Shown: positions 16,554 to 25,018 of the stretch, in pieces
How the letters are laid out: the number at the start of each line of letters is the position of its first letter
Position numbering within the stretch: position 1 is the stretch's first letter
Origin: Paenibacillus planticolens
Lineage (GTDB): Bacteria; Bacillota; Bacilli; Paenibacillales; NBRC-103111
Direction: 5' to 3'
Length of the DNA: 64,000 nt
Assembly (NCBI RefSeq): GCF_013141725.1
Contig: NZ_WHNZ01000061.1
Span: forward strand, 515,105 to 579,104
Notes under the pieces: model-generated
Told to the model about the DNA's origin: nothing
Seen by the model: only the letters and a program-made list of their open reading frames with translations
Databases searched by the model: none
Translations under genes and position numbers: made by a program

Positions 16554-16734
16554 TTGTAGTTTATACAACATTATGACTGGAATTAGGCGCCTTCGGTCCC
16601 CTAAATTGTACTCTGTGCAACATAGGAAGCGGAAAAGCGATGATTTCGGACCATTCTATAAAAATGGTTGCATTTTGTACAACACAGCTCTGAAATTCAA
16701 CGCGTATCCCCGTTTTTCGTTGCACAAAGTGCAA
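16554..16734. repeat. Array of four 15-bp palindromes, copy A
   Basis: Four near-palindromes of pattern TTGYA-N5-TRCAA lie at 16554-16568, 16606-16620, 16668-16682 and 16720-16734. Start-to-start distances are 52, 62 and 52 bp. The spacers show little similarity to each other. The same architecture (52, 63, 52) is found at 37099-37280. The array occupies the 552 bp gap between the divergent comEA and comER genes; apart from weak open frames without a ribosome binding site I see no gene in the gap. Confidence 0.82.
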
Positions 16735-16967
16735 TATAAGGCGCGGATAGACGCTGCATCTCTTAATAAGGAAGAATTTGCTCAGCTTACTCCGTACCTA
16801 CAACTCCCCTGTGTGCGTCGAACTACCCGCAAAGCAATAAAACCGACCTAGCATATCGGCCGAGAAATGAGCATATACATGAAAAAGCATCCGAATGGCA
16901 TCCAAAACTGACTCCGTTCTATAAATATTAACGCAAGTGACTGATTTTTTTCGGGAGGGATTACTAG

Positions 16968-17789
16968 ATGAAAGCAGGATTCATCGGTACTGGGAGTATG
17001 GGAAGTATTCTGATTGAAGCGTTCATTCATTCTGGGGCTTTCAATCCGGAACAAATTATTGCGGGAAATCGAACGTTGCGTAAAGTTGAGCTTCTTGCGG
17101 AGACATATCCTGGGCTTGTGGTAGCCCAATCGAATAGAGAAGTCGTACTGGGGAGCGATATCGTTTTCCTTTGCGTGAAGCCATCGGAGTTCAAGAAGGT
17201 TATTGATGAAATTAAAGAGGACGTGCTTCCCTCCCAGTTCATCATTTCCATCACGAGCCCTGTGCTGATTACGCATCTGGAGGCGCTTTTGCCTGCGAAA
17301 ATAAGTAAAATTATTCCAAGTGTTACGAACTATGTATTAAGCGGAGCTGCGTTATGTATTCATGGCAACCGGATGCAGCCTGAGGACAAGGAGTGGCTGG
17401 ATAATCTGTTTGCCAATATCTCTTCCCCGATTCGGGTTTCTGAAAACTATACGCGCATCTCTTCGGATCTGTCCAGCTGCGGTCCTGCTTTTCTTGCCAA
17501 TTTCATTCAATCCTTTATCGATGCAGCCGTAGAAGTAACAGGCATCTCTCTCGAGGAAGCTACCCTGCTTGCCAGTGAGATGACGCTTGGTACGGGTAAA
17601 TTGCTGACTACAGGCGGCCTCAATCCTTTGACTTTGCAAAAACGCGTCTCCGTTCCCGGCGGGATTACTGCCGAAGGATTGCGTATTTTGGACGAAGAGC
17701 TTTCCGGCGTGTTCTTGCGGGTCATCCGCGCTACCCATGCCAAATATGAAGAAGACCTAGAGAAGACTGCGCAGCAATTCACGATCTAG
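16968..17789 (+). CDS. comER: ComER, pyrroline-5-carboxylate reductase-like protein
   Basis: A 273-residue protein of the P5C reductase (ProC) family. The N-terminal Rossmann fold begins MKAGFIGTGSMGSILIEAFI with the GxGxMG NAD(P)-binding motif; the C-terminal helical dimerisation domain contains CGPAFLANFIQSFIDAAVE and the VSVPGGITAEGL segment. In Bacillus comER lies divergent from comEABC and influences competence and sporulation; whether it has P5C reductase activity is uncertain. ATG is preceded by CGGGAGGG. Convergent with leuS. Confidence 0.92.
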   Translation: MKAGFIGTGSMGSILIEAFIHSGAFNPEQIIAGNRTLRKVELLAETYPGLVVAQSNREVVLGSDIVFLCVKPSEFKKVIDEIKEDVLPSQFIISITSPVLITHLEALLPAKISKIIPSVTNYVLSGAALCIHGNRMQPEDKEWLDNLFANISSPIRVSENYTRISSDLSSCGPAFLANFIQSFIDAAVEVTGISLEEATLLASEMTLGTGKLLTTGGLNPLTLQKRVSVPGGITAEGLRILDEELSGVFLRVIRATHAKYEEDLEKTAQQFTI

Positions 17790-17820
17790 CATCAGTCTTC
17801 CCAGCAGTCTAATTTCTTTG

Positions 17821-20280
17821 TTAGCCTACAACGATATTAACAAGCTTTCCTTTTACAACAATCAATTTGCGAACGGCCTTTCCGGCGGTCGCTTCTTTGA
17901 CTTTGTCGAGATCAAAAGCAATTTTCTCCATCGCAGCTTCATCGGTATCTTTTGAAATCAGCACACGGTCCACAATTTTACCGTTAACCTGCACCACGAT
18001 CTCAATTTCATTGTCGACGGTCCATGCTTCATCATAAGTCGGCCATGGCGCATACGTGATCGACTCGGTTCCGCCCAGCTTCTCCCACAGCTCTTCCGCC
18101 AAATGCGGCGCAAGCGGAGACAGCATCTGAACGAAGTTTTTCATCGCTTCAAGCGGTAAACGCTCTGTTTTATAGGCTTCGTTGACGAAAATCATCATTT
18201 GGCTAATCGCCGTATTGAAGCGCAGTGCTTCGAAATCCTCGGTAATTTTTTTGATGGAACGGTGCCATGTCCGTTTGAACGAATCGCTGCCAAGCATTTC
18301 CTCCGCAGAGATTTTGGATTGAACCTGACCGTTCTCATCCACAAAAAGTCTCCACACACGGTTCAAATAGCGGTAAATCCCGTCTACACCCGTCGTGTTC
18401 CAAGGCTTTGTAGCTTCAAGCGGCCCCATGAACATTTCGTACATACGCAGCGTATCTGCGCCTTGATCGTTAACGATATCATCCGGATTTACAACGTTGC
18501 CGCGCGATTTGCTCATTTTTTCCATATTCTCGCCAAGAATCATGCCTTGATTTACAAGTTTATGGAACGGTTCTTTCGTATGAACAAAACCGAGATCATA
18601 AAGCACTTTATGCCAGAAGCGCGCATACAGCAAGTGAAGCACCGCATGCTCCGCACCGCCGATATAAAGATCGACTGGCAGCCATTGCTGCTGAAGCTCT
18701 TGCGAGCAGAACTCTTTATCGTTACGAGGATCAATAAAGCGCAGATAGTACCAGCAGCTGCCTGCCCACTGCGGCATTGTATTCGTCTCGCGGCGAGCTT
18801 TCATGCCCGTCTCCGGATCGATGGTGTTCACCCATTCCGACACGTTCGCTAGCGGTGATTCTCCCGTACCCGACGGTTTAATTTCATCGACTTGCGGAAG
18901 CAGAAGCGGAAGCTGATCAACCGGCACAGGCTTCATCGTGCCGTCTTCCAGATGAAGAATCGGAATCGGCTCTCCCCAATATCTTTGACGGCTGAACAAC
19001 CAGTCTCTCAAACGATATGTGACTTTGCCGCGGCCCTTAGCGTTCTCTTCCAGCCACGCGATCATGTGTTTGATTCCTTGCTCAATGTTCATGCCGTCAA
19101 TCGGGCCGGAATTCACATGCGCGCCATCGCCGGCATACGCTTCTTTCTCGACATTGCCGCCTTGCACGACTTCAATAATCGGCAGATCGAACTGTTTGGC
19201 GAACTCCCAGTCGCGTTGATCGTGTCCAGGCACCGCCATAATCGCTCCGGTCCCATAACCGCCAAGCACGTAGTCGGCGATCCAGATCGGCACTTTCCCG
19301 CCATTTACAGGGTTAATAGCATACGCACCCGTGAAAACGCCTGTTTTGTCCTTAGCCAAATCCGTACGTTCCAGATCGCTTTTGCGCGAAGCCTTCTCTT
19401 GGTATTCCTTCACAGCGGACGCTTGCCCATCTGTCGTAATTTGCTGAACAAGCTCATGCTCAGGCGCAAGAACGCAATATGTCGCACCGAACAAAGTATC
19501 CGGTCTAGTCGTAAAGACGGTCAAACTTTTTTCTTCATGACCTTCGATCGCAAATTGCACTTCTGCTCCGGTTGATTTACCGATCCAGTTGCGCTGCATA
19601 TCCTTGATGCTCTCCGACCAGTCAAGCTCCTCAAGATCCTCTAGCAAACGCTCCGCATATTCCGTAATTTTCAGAATCCATTGACGCATCGGTTTACGGA
19701 TAACCGGGTGGTTCCCGCGCTCGCTCAGACCGTCGATGACTTCTTCATTGGCAAGAACAGTGCCCAGTGCCGGACACCAGTTAACAGGCACTTCATCTAC
19801 ATAAGCAAGTCCTTTGTTGTACAGCTGGATGAAAATCCATTGTGTCCATTTGTAGTACTCCGGATCCGTCGTGGAGATCTCGCGATCCCAATCGTAGGAA
19901 AACCCTAGCGACTTAATTTGACGGCGGAATGTATCGATATTTTTCTTCGTAAAATCGCGGGGATCATTCCCCGTATCCAGCGCATATTGCTCAGCCGGAA
20001 GTCCGAATGCGTCCCAGCCCATCGGGTGAAGAACGTTATAGCCTCTCATCCGTTTAAAACGGGAGACGATATCCGTAGCCGTATAGCCTTCCGGATGTCC
20101 TACGTGCAGACCTGCTCCAGACGGATATGGAAACATATCCAGCGCATAAAATTTCGGTTTATCCGAATTTTCCAGCACTTTGAATGTTTTCTTGGCATCC
20201 CAGTAAGCTTGCCATTTGGGCTCAATCGCTTGCGGATTGTAGCCTTGCAGTTCCTTTGTTTCTTTTGTTTCCTGTGTCAT
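17821..20280 (-). CDS. leuS: Leucyl-tRNA synthetase
   Basis: An 819-residue class I aminoacyl-tRNA synthetase that charges tRNA-Leu with leucine. It shows the HIGH-type motif in PYPSGAGLHVGHPEGYTATD, the KMSKS motif in MEKMSKSRGNVVNPDD, the CP1 editing domain with TTRPDTLFGATY, and a C-terminal anticodon-binding domain ending VKGKLVNIVVG. Length is normal for a bacterial bacillus-type LeuRS. ATG is preceded by AGGGAGG. A T-box leader immediately upstream indicates regulation by uncharged tRNA-Leu. Confidence 0.98.
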   Translation of the reverse strand: MTQETKETKELQGYNPQAIEPKWQAYWDAKKTFKVLENSDKPKFYALDMFPYPSGAGLHVGHPEGYTATDIVSRFKRMRGYNVLHPMGWDAFGLPAEQYALDTGNDPRDFTKKNIDTFRRQIKSLGFSYDWDREISTTDPEYYKWTQWIFIQLYNKGLAYVDEVPVNWCPALGTVLANEEVIDGLSERGNHPVIRKPMRQWILKITEYAERLLEDLEELDWSESIKDMQRNWIGKSTGAEVQFAIEGHEEKSLTVFTTRPDTLFGATYCVLAPEHELVQQITTDGQASAVKEYQEKASRKSDLERTDLAKDKTGVFTGAYAINPVNGGKVPIWIADYVLGGYGTGAIMAVPGHDQRDWEFAKQFDLPIIEVVQGGNVEKEAYAGDGAHVNSGPIDGMNIEQGIKHMIAWLEENAKGRGKVTYRLRDWLFSRQRYWGEPIPILHLEDGTMKPVPVDQLPLLLPQVDEIKPSGTGESPLANVSEWVNTIDPETGMKARRETNTMPQWAGSCWYYLRFIDPRNDKEFCSQELQQQWLPVDLYIGGAEHAVLHLLYARFWHKVLYDLGFVHTKEPFHKLVNQGMILGENMEKMSKSRGNVVNPDDIVNDQGADTLRMYEMFMGPLEATKPWNTTGVDGIYRYLNRVWRLFVDENGQVQSKISAEEMLGSDSFKRTWHRSIKKITEDFEALRFNTAISQMMIFVNEAYKTERLPLEAMKNFVQMLSPLAPHLAEELWEKLGGTESITYAPWPTYDEAWTVDNEIEIVVQVNGKIVDRVLISKDTDEAAMEKIAFDLDKVKEATAGKAVRKLIVVKGKLVNIVVG

Positions 20281-20315
20281 GTGAAATTTCCTCCCTGTTT
20301 ACGGCTATAAGCGCC

Positions 20316-20578
20316 AAAAAACCCCTCATCGCTAGCGGATATCGCTAGGGACGAGAGGTTAGAATTCCCGTGGTACCACCCTAGTTAACACTAGGCATAC
20401 TTTGCCTGTGTTCACTCTGCCCCTTAACGCGGGTGAAACGATCCGGCTAGCGCCACTATGTGCGGCGATTCACCTTCTAGCTCCAAGGCGAGTTCACAAG
20501 ACGGACATCTACCGGCTTCCACCCTTAATCCGGCTCTCTGCAAGATGCTGTACGAGTTACTAATCCTCTTCCAAGCTT
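20316..20578 (-). promoter_or_regulatory. T-box riboswitch (tRNA-Leu) upstream of leuS
   Basis: The minus strand carries the T-box consensus AGGGTGGTACCACGG (antiterminator with the tRNA-acceptor bulge), the stem I GATTAGTAACT (AGTA) segment, and a terminator stem ending in TTTTTT at 20316-20321. A likely specifier codon CTC (Leu) lies at 20490-20492 in GAACTCG. Uncharged tRNA-Leu would pair with the specifier and with the GG-flanked T-box bulge to prevent termination and allow leuS transcription. Confidence 0.95.
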
Positions 20579-20651
20579 TAAGATCATCTGATTAGCTTTG
20601 ATTATATGTAAAATAATGCCGCACTGTCAAGCGGCCTGGCTCTTCGCGGCT

Positions 20652-21413
20652 TTATTTCTTTGCCACGAAGAAAGCCCGCTCTGTCTCCTCCGTCGGCTGA
20701 TCCCAGGTAAAGTCAGCAGCCTTATGCACTTCGCGAAAGCCTGCAGCCCGCAGCATCTGTTCAAGCCATTCCAAAGCATACGCTCGCTGCTCATGCGTTT
20801 CATCAATGCGCCGGAAAAGCTCCTTGCTGCCGCTCTCTTTTACAAAAATCGTTAAATCATGCTGAATCTGAACTCTGTCCTCGTCCAACTCGCTTGTCCA
20901 GATGTACGCCACATCGTCTTCGTTCAAGAAAAAAGGTTGAGCCTCCGCATATGCGAACAGCTGCTGGGGCGTATGCACATCGAACAGGAATAAGCCGCCA
21001 GGCTTAAGCCCTGCATAGGTTTGGCGAAAAGCGTCCACGATGTCTTCTTCCTCCAGCAAATAATTGAGACTGTCACAGAAAGATATCGCCACGTCTACGG
21101 GCTCGCCTAACTCCCATTCCCGCAAATCCTGCTGCAGCCAGCGGACCGCTCCGCCGCGAAGCCGCGCAAGCCCTTCTCCCGCTTTCTGATCAGCAACAGC
21201 CAGCATGTCTTCTGACAAATCGATCCCCGTCAGATGATAGCCTTCCAACGCGAGAGGAATCGTCAAATTTCCGGTACCGCAGCCTAAGTCCACGATGGTC
21301 TCAGGCTTCACGCCAAAGCGTTCGAAGCTTTCTTTGACAAAACAAAGCCAGTCCTTGTACGGCATGGTGTTCATTAAGCGGTCATAGGTGTAGGCAAATT
21401 CTTCATAGCTCAT
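20652..21413 (-). CDS. yqeM: Class I SAM-dependent methyltransferase (YqeM family)
   Basis: A 253-residue Rossmann-fold methyltransferase. Motif I is IVDLGCGTGNLTIPLA; LTGIDLSEDMLAVAD follows with the acidic ribose-binding residue; FCDSLNYL and FLFDVHTPQQ complete the fold. The substrate is unknown. It is the first of a run matching the Bacillus order yqeM-rsfS-yqeK-nadD-yqeI-aroE-yqeH-yqeG, all on the minus strand, with cvfB inserted between it and rsfS. It lies 1 bp after the cvfB stop. Confidence 0.9.
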   Translation of the reverse strand: MSYEEFAYTYDRLMNTMPYKDWLCFVKESFERFGVKPETIVDLGCGTGNLTIPLALEGYHLTGIDLSEDMLAVADQKAGEGLARLRGGAVRWLQQDLREWELGEPVDVAISFCDSLNYLLEEEDIVDAFRQTYAGLKPGGLFLFDVHTPQQLFAYAEAQPFFLNEDDVAYIWTSELDEDRVQIQHDLTIFVKESGSKELFRRIDETHEQRAYALEWLEQMLRAAGFREVHKAADFTWDQPTEETERAFFVAKK

Positions 21414-21414
21414 A

Positions 21415-22308
21415 TCAGCTGGGATTCTCCTCTTTTTTCAAATAGGTCCAATCGTCTTCCTGATAGATGAGCCCGTCTTTCATCAACTTGCCCAAAGCAC
21501 GCTTGAATGCCGCTTTGCTAAGGCCAAACCGGTCCTTAATGATATCAGCGGACGTTTTATCTGAAAATGGCATAGCATTCCCGGGGCGCGACTCAAGCAC
21601 ACTGAGAATTCGTTCTGCGTCTTCATCCCGACCTTTTTCCTTCGGCTGCCGCATCGACAGATTCACGCGTCCATCCTCTTCGCGAACGAAGGCGACCCGC
21701 ACCTCAACCAGCTCGCCTACACGAAGCAATCGTGTACGTTCTGTAGGGGCAATAAGTCCGATGACGCCATAACCGAGAACGCCGGCTTCACAAATCACGA
21801 AAGTCCCCATTTGCAGCGGTCGGTACACACGCGCTTTCACTGAGCGGTTGCTCCAACTGGAAGGAGCACGCACACAAAGAGGAGCCAAGTCCTCTTCGAG
21901 AGCCAACTTCGCGATTAAGCGCCCTTGGCGGTCGTGAGCTAACGTCGCAAACACCTTGTCCCCCACTTGAGGCCGCAACTCCTCTAATTCCGGCACATGA
22001 CGGTATGGAAGCAGCAGGTTGCGCCCCAGCCCCATTTCAAGGAAATAGCCGAATCTCGGATGAATATCAACCACTTCCAGCAACCCGACTTCACCTAATT
22101 GAATAAGCGGACGCTTCATCGTTGCCATTAGCCTGTCCTGCGTATCATGGAACAAAAAAGCTTCCACATGATCGCCAGCTTTGATCTTGCCCACAATTTC
22201 CGCATAAGGCAGCAGGACATCCTGATAGCCGTCGCTCAAGAAAAAACCATTAGGCGGAACTTCCCTCGCTACCTCAAGGGTAACGAGGGATCCTGCTTCA
22301 AGTCTCAT
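21415..22308 (-). CDS. cvfB: S1-domain RNA-binding protein, CvfB/YitL type
   Basis: A 297-residue protein with several S1-like beta-barrel domains (the second with GYFLEMGLGRNLLLPYRHVP, the third with VIGLIAPTERTRLLRVGELV then VRVAFVREEDGRVNLSM) and a C-terminal winged helix (ILSVLESRPGNAMPFSDKTS). This is the CvfB architecture; CvfB binds RNA and affects virulence and phage-related regulation in Staphylococcus. The ATG at 22308 overlaps the rsfS stop by 4 bp and is preferred over an upstream start at 22338, which would read into rsfS. Not part of the B. subtilis yqe cluster. Confidence 0.87.
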   Translation of the reverse strand: MRLEAGSLVTLEVAREVPPNGFFLSDGYQDVLLPYAEIVGKIKAGDHVEAFLFHDTQDRLMATMKRPLIQLGEVGLLEVVDIHPRFGYFLEMGLGRNLLLPYRHVPELEELRPQVGDKVFATLAHDRQGRLIAKLALEEDLAPLCVRAPSSWSNRSVKARVYRPLQMGTFVICEAGVLGYGVIGLIAPTERTRLLRVGELVEVRVAFVREEDGRVNLSMRQPKEKGRDEDAERILSVLESRPGNAMPFSDKTSADIIKDRFGLSKAAFKRALGKLMKDGLIYQEDDWTYLKKEENPS

Positions 22309-22652
22309 ACGCGCTCCACAACTTTGGCATCGGACCAAAGTCTTTCGATGTTATAGTATTCGCGGTCATCGCGGTGGAAGACGTGCATAACAACATCTCC
22401 TAAATCAAGCAGAACCCATCTCGCAGTATCAATACCTTCGTAACCTCTGATCGTGACGCCGTACTCATGCGCTTTCTTTCTGGCTTCGCTGGCTATCGCC
22501 TGCACTTGTGTTTCCGAATTACCGTGGCAAATAACGAAATAGTCGGCAATCAGGGATACGCCTTGCAAATTAAGAGTTACAACGTCTGACGCCTTTTTGT
22601 CCTCAGCAGCCTCTACGACAAATGCTAAAATTTCCTCTGGGCTTTTACTCAT
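22305..22652 (-). CDS. rsfS: Ribosomal silencing factor RsfS
   Basis: A 115-residue protein that binds ribosomal protein L14 (uL14) and blocks subunit joining under nutrient limitation. Family landmarks are VVTLNLQGVSLIADYFVICH, the QVQAIASEARKKAHE helix, and the WVLLDLGDVVMHVFHRD segment followed by REYYNIERLW. Corresponds to YqeL of Bacillus. Starts with ATG 18 bp after the yqeK stop. Confidence 0.96.
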   Translation of the reverse strand: MSKSPEEILAFVVEAAEDKKASDVVTLNLQGVSLIADYFVICHGNSETQVQAIASEARKKAHEYGVTIRGYEGIDTARWVLLDLGDVVMHVFHRDDREYYNIERLWSDAKVVERV

Positions 22653-22670
22653 TCAATCAACCTCCATAGG

Positions 22671-23237
22671 TTAGTTGTTTATTTGTTCAATCAAATCATT
22701 CCGTGTCAAAATCGTAAGCGGATAAATTCGTTTTCCTTTTTCGATCAAAAATCGAATCGTCGAATCAAAGCCGGCAACCAGCGCCTTCTCTAAACTTTGC
22801 TCTGCCGTTTCACGGATGAACGCGACACCGGGAAAGTCACGGCCGGGTTCCATATAATCCGCTAAGCAGACGATTTTGTCCAGCAGTGTCATTCGTTCAC
22901 GCCCTGAGGTATGATACCGGATTGCGTCCAATATCTCCTCGTCATGAATACCGAACTGCGACTGGGCAATGAATGCGCCAGCATGAGAATGCCAAAGTTC
23001 CTTGTCATACTCCAATAAATCCTGCGGCAACCCATTTTCCCGAATAATCTTAGCTTGCTCCTGCACTGGCCAATACTTGCAGTAGTCATGTAAAATCGCC
23101 GCAAGATCAGCTTTGACAGGATCTCCGCCATACCGTTTGGCAAGCATTACGCTTGTTTCCATGACACCAAGTGTATGGAGCCAGCGTCTCTCGGGCATCT
23201 GTTCCTTCACCGCGGCGATAAGCTCCTCACGCTTCAT
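22671..23237 (-). CDS. yqeK: HD-domain Ap4A hydrolase YqeK
   Basis: A 188-residue HD-superfamily enzyme. The HD metal motif is in LAAILHDYCKY, preceded by HTLGVMETSVMLAKRYG; further ligands lie in LWHSHAGAFIAQ and IRYHTSGRERMTLLDKIVCLADYMEPGRDFPG. YqeK enzymes hydrolyse diadenosine tetraphosphate symmetrically to ADP. The start overlaps nadD by 11 bp, indicating tight operon organisation. Confidence 0.94.
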   Translation of the reverse strand: MKREELIAAVKEQMPERRWLHTLGVMETSVMLAKRYGGDPVKADLAAILHDYCKYWPVQEQAKIIRENGLPQDLLEYDKELWHSHAGAFIAQSQFGIHDEEILDAIRYHTSGRERMTLLDKIVCLADYMEPGRDFPGVAFIRETAEQSLEKALVAGFDSTIRFLIEKGKRIYPLTILTRNDLIEQINN

Positions 23238-23814
23238 ACAATCGGTTCACCTCCATGTAACCGTTCACGGCTTCCGGTACGAGATAGCGGACCGATCGTT
23301 CCTGGCCGCGTTCCGCACGTATCGCCGTCGATGAAATTTCGACAAGCGGCATGGGGACAATCGTGACACGCTTACGAATGTTTTCCGGCATATGCGCCAT
23401 ATCCAGGTCATAACCAGGCCTGGCTAAGCCGATAAAGCGAATATGCCGCACGATGTCATCGATGCGATGCCACTGCGGCAAATACTGAACCATATCTGCT
23501 CCTATAATATAAGCAAATTCAGTCGTGGGATACTCTTTGCACAGCAGCTCAATCGTATCGATACTATAGGATACGCCGCCTTTGCCAATTTCGATATCAA
23601 TCGGACGAAAAAAAGGATTCCCTTCCGCAGCAAGGCAAACCATCTCCCAGCGCTGCTGCGTCGAAGCCTTCGGCGCATTGGACTTATGCGGCGGCACATT
23701 GGCCGGCATCAGCCATACTTCGTCCAGTCCTGCTTCCACCCTCGCCCGCTCCGCAGCAATCAAATGACCGGTATGAATCGGGTCGAAGGTGCCTCCCATA
23801 ATTCCGACAAGCAT
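23227..23814 (-). CDS. nadD: Nicotinate-nucleotide adenylyltransferase
   Basis: A 195-residue nucleotidyltransferase that joins ATP and nicotinate mononucleotide to form deamido-NAD. The N-terminal (T/H)xGH nucleotidyltransferase motif is in GIMGGTFDPIHTGHLIAAER, and the C-terminal ISSTAIR motif (EISSTAIRAERG) is present. Corresponds to YqeJ/NadD in the conserved cluster. Length is normal. Confidence 0.97.
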   Translation of the reverse strand: MLVGIMGGTFDPIHTGHLIAAERARVEAGLDEVWLMPANVPPHKSNAPKASTQQRWEMVCLAAEGNPFFRPIDIEIGKGGVSYSIDTIELLCKEYPTTEFAYIIGADMVQYLPQWHRIDDIVRHIRFIGLARPGYDLDMAHMPENIRKRVTIVPMPLVEISSTAIRAERGQERSVRYLVPEAVNGYMEVNRLYEA

Positions 23815-23826
23815 GATTCCACCTCT

Positions 23827-24120
23827 TTAGCGCGGCAGTTCAATCTTCTTCTTGTCACGCGATTCTTTGTAAAGCACAACGATTTTACCGATCACCTGTA
23901 CAAGCTCCGCACCGGACTTCTCTGACAATTCAGCGCCTACCTCGTCACGGTCTTCTCCGCTGTTGTTGAGCACGGTGATTTTAATCAATTCACGAACTTC
24001 GAGCGCTTCTTCAATGTGGCGGATCAAGTGATCGTTCACGCCGCCTTTTCCTACTTGGAAAATCGGATCTACATGGTGCGCTAAAGAGCGCAAATAACGT
24101 TTCTGTTTGCCTGTTAACAT
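23827..24120 (-). CDS. yqeI: Ribosome assembly RNA-binding protein YhbY (YqeI)
   Basis: A 97-residue CRM-domain protein. It begins MLTGKQKRYLRSLAHHVDPI, then FQVGKGGVNDHLIRHIEEAL and ELIKITVLNN. The ATG at 24120 is preferred because AGAGGGACATCC precedes it; an ATG at 24138 would enclose that ribosome binding site. CRM proteins associate with pre-50S particles. Lies 20 bp after the aroE stop. Confidence 0.93.
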   Translation of the reverse strand: MLTGKQKRYLRSLAHHVDPIFQVGKGGVNDHLIRHIEEALEVRELIKITVLNNSGEDRDEVGAELSEKSGAELVQVIGKIVVLYKESRDKKKIELPR

Positions 24121-24140
24121 GGATGTCCCTCTATTCATTC

Positions 24141-25001
24141 TTATTCAGCTAACGACTGTTCTACCACCTGTCTCATCGCCGCAACGGGCGCAGGTGTACC
24201 AGTCCAATATTCAAAAGCAAATGCCCCTTGATAAATAAACATACCGAGTCCGCCATGAATGCGGGCTCCTTTGGCTTCCGCTTCACGAAGAAACTTAGTA
24301 ATCCGCGGGTTATAGATCAAATCGCTCACGAGATGATGCTCTCTCAGCAGTTCAACCGGCATCGGCAGCTCCTCAATGTTAGGGTGCATACCTGCCGAGG
24401 TCGTATTGAGTACGAACTCGACCTCATCCACGACACCCGAGAGCTCATCAAGACCAAGACCGACCGTCTTGGTGTACGCCCCAATCGTGTCAGCCAGTTC
24501 CAAAGCGCGCTCTTTCGTTCGATTCGCGATATAAATACAGCCTGCTCCTTCTTTGGCTAGCGCATAGGCCACGCCTCTGGCTGCGCCGCCGGCTCCAAGG
24601 AGAAGAACGCTTTTGCCCTTCAAATCGATGCCGGTTTCTTCTTTGAGCGAACGCACGTAACCAATACCGTCCGTATTGTAGCCGGTAAGCTTGCCGGCTT
24701 CATTCACGATGGTATTCACTGCGCCAACGATCCTGGCACCCTCGTCAATTTCGTCGAGATACTGCATGACCTCAACTTTATGTGGAATCGTGACATTGAT
24801 TCCCCGATAGCCCAATGCTCTTATCCCGCGAACCGCATCGCCAAGCTCATCAGGACGAACGTGAAAAGCAGCATAAACCGCGTTAATCCCTGCTTCCTGA
24901 AAAGCGCGATTCAGCATGATGGGAGAACGGGAATGCCGAATCGGATCTCCGAAAACCCCATATAAAATCGTATGACTGTCAATCGCCCGGCTCTTCTCCA
25001 T
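24141..25001 (-). CDS. aroE: Shikimate dehydrogenase (NADP+)
   Basis: A 286-residue enzyme reducing 3-dehydroshikimate to shikimate in aromatic amino acid synthesis. Substrate residues lie in GDPIRHSRSPIMLNRAF and in GINVTIPHKVEVM (catalytic Lys); the NADP-binding Rossmann motif is LLLGAGGAARGVAYALA and NRTKERA. The C terminus has GLGMFIYQGAFAFEYWTG. Known as aroD in older Bacillus naming; here the enzyme is the AroE type. Confidence 0.97.
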   Translation of the reverse strand: MEKSRAIDSHTILYGVFGDPIRHSRSPIMLNRAFQEAGINAVYAAFHVRPDELGDAVRGIRALGYRGINVTIPHKVEVMQYLDEIDEGARIVGAVNTIVNEAGKLTGYNTDGIGYVRSLKEETGIDLKGKSVLLLGAGGAARGVAYALAKEGAGCIYIANRTKERALELADTIGAYTKTVGLGLDELSGVVDEVEFVLNTTSAGMHPNIEELPMPVELLREHHLVSDLIYNPRITKFLREAEAKGARIHGGLGMFIYQGAFAFEYWTGTPAPVAAMRQVVEQSLAE

Positions 25002-25018
25002 GGTTTCCTCTGGTCCCC

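Noticed and set aside
16554..16734. CRISPR array
   Set aside because: Only four sites, each a variable palindrome of 15 bp rather than a constant repeat; no cas genes in the window; the same pattern recurs elsewhere with non-matching spacers.
16498..16851. Open frame of 117 codons in the comEA-comER gap
   Set aside because: It runs through the palindrome array, has no ribosome binding site and no domain, and the palindromes account for its content.
18199..18852. Long open frame opposite leuS
   Set aside because: Antisense shadow of a highly conserved gene.
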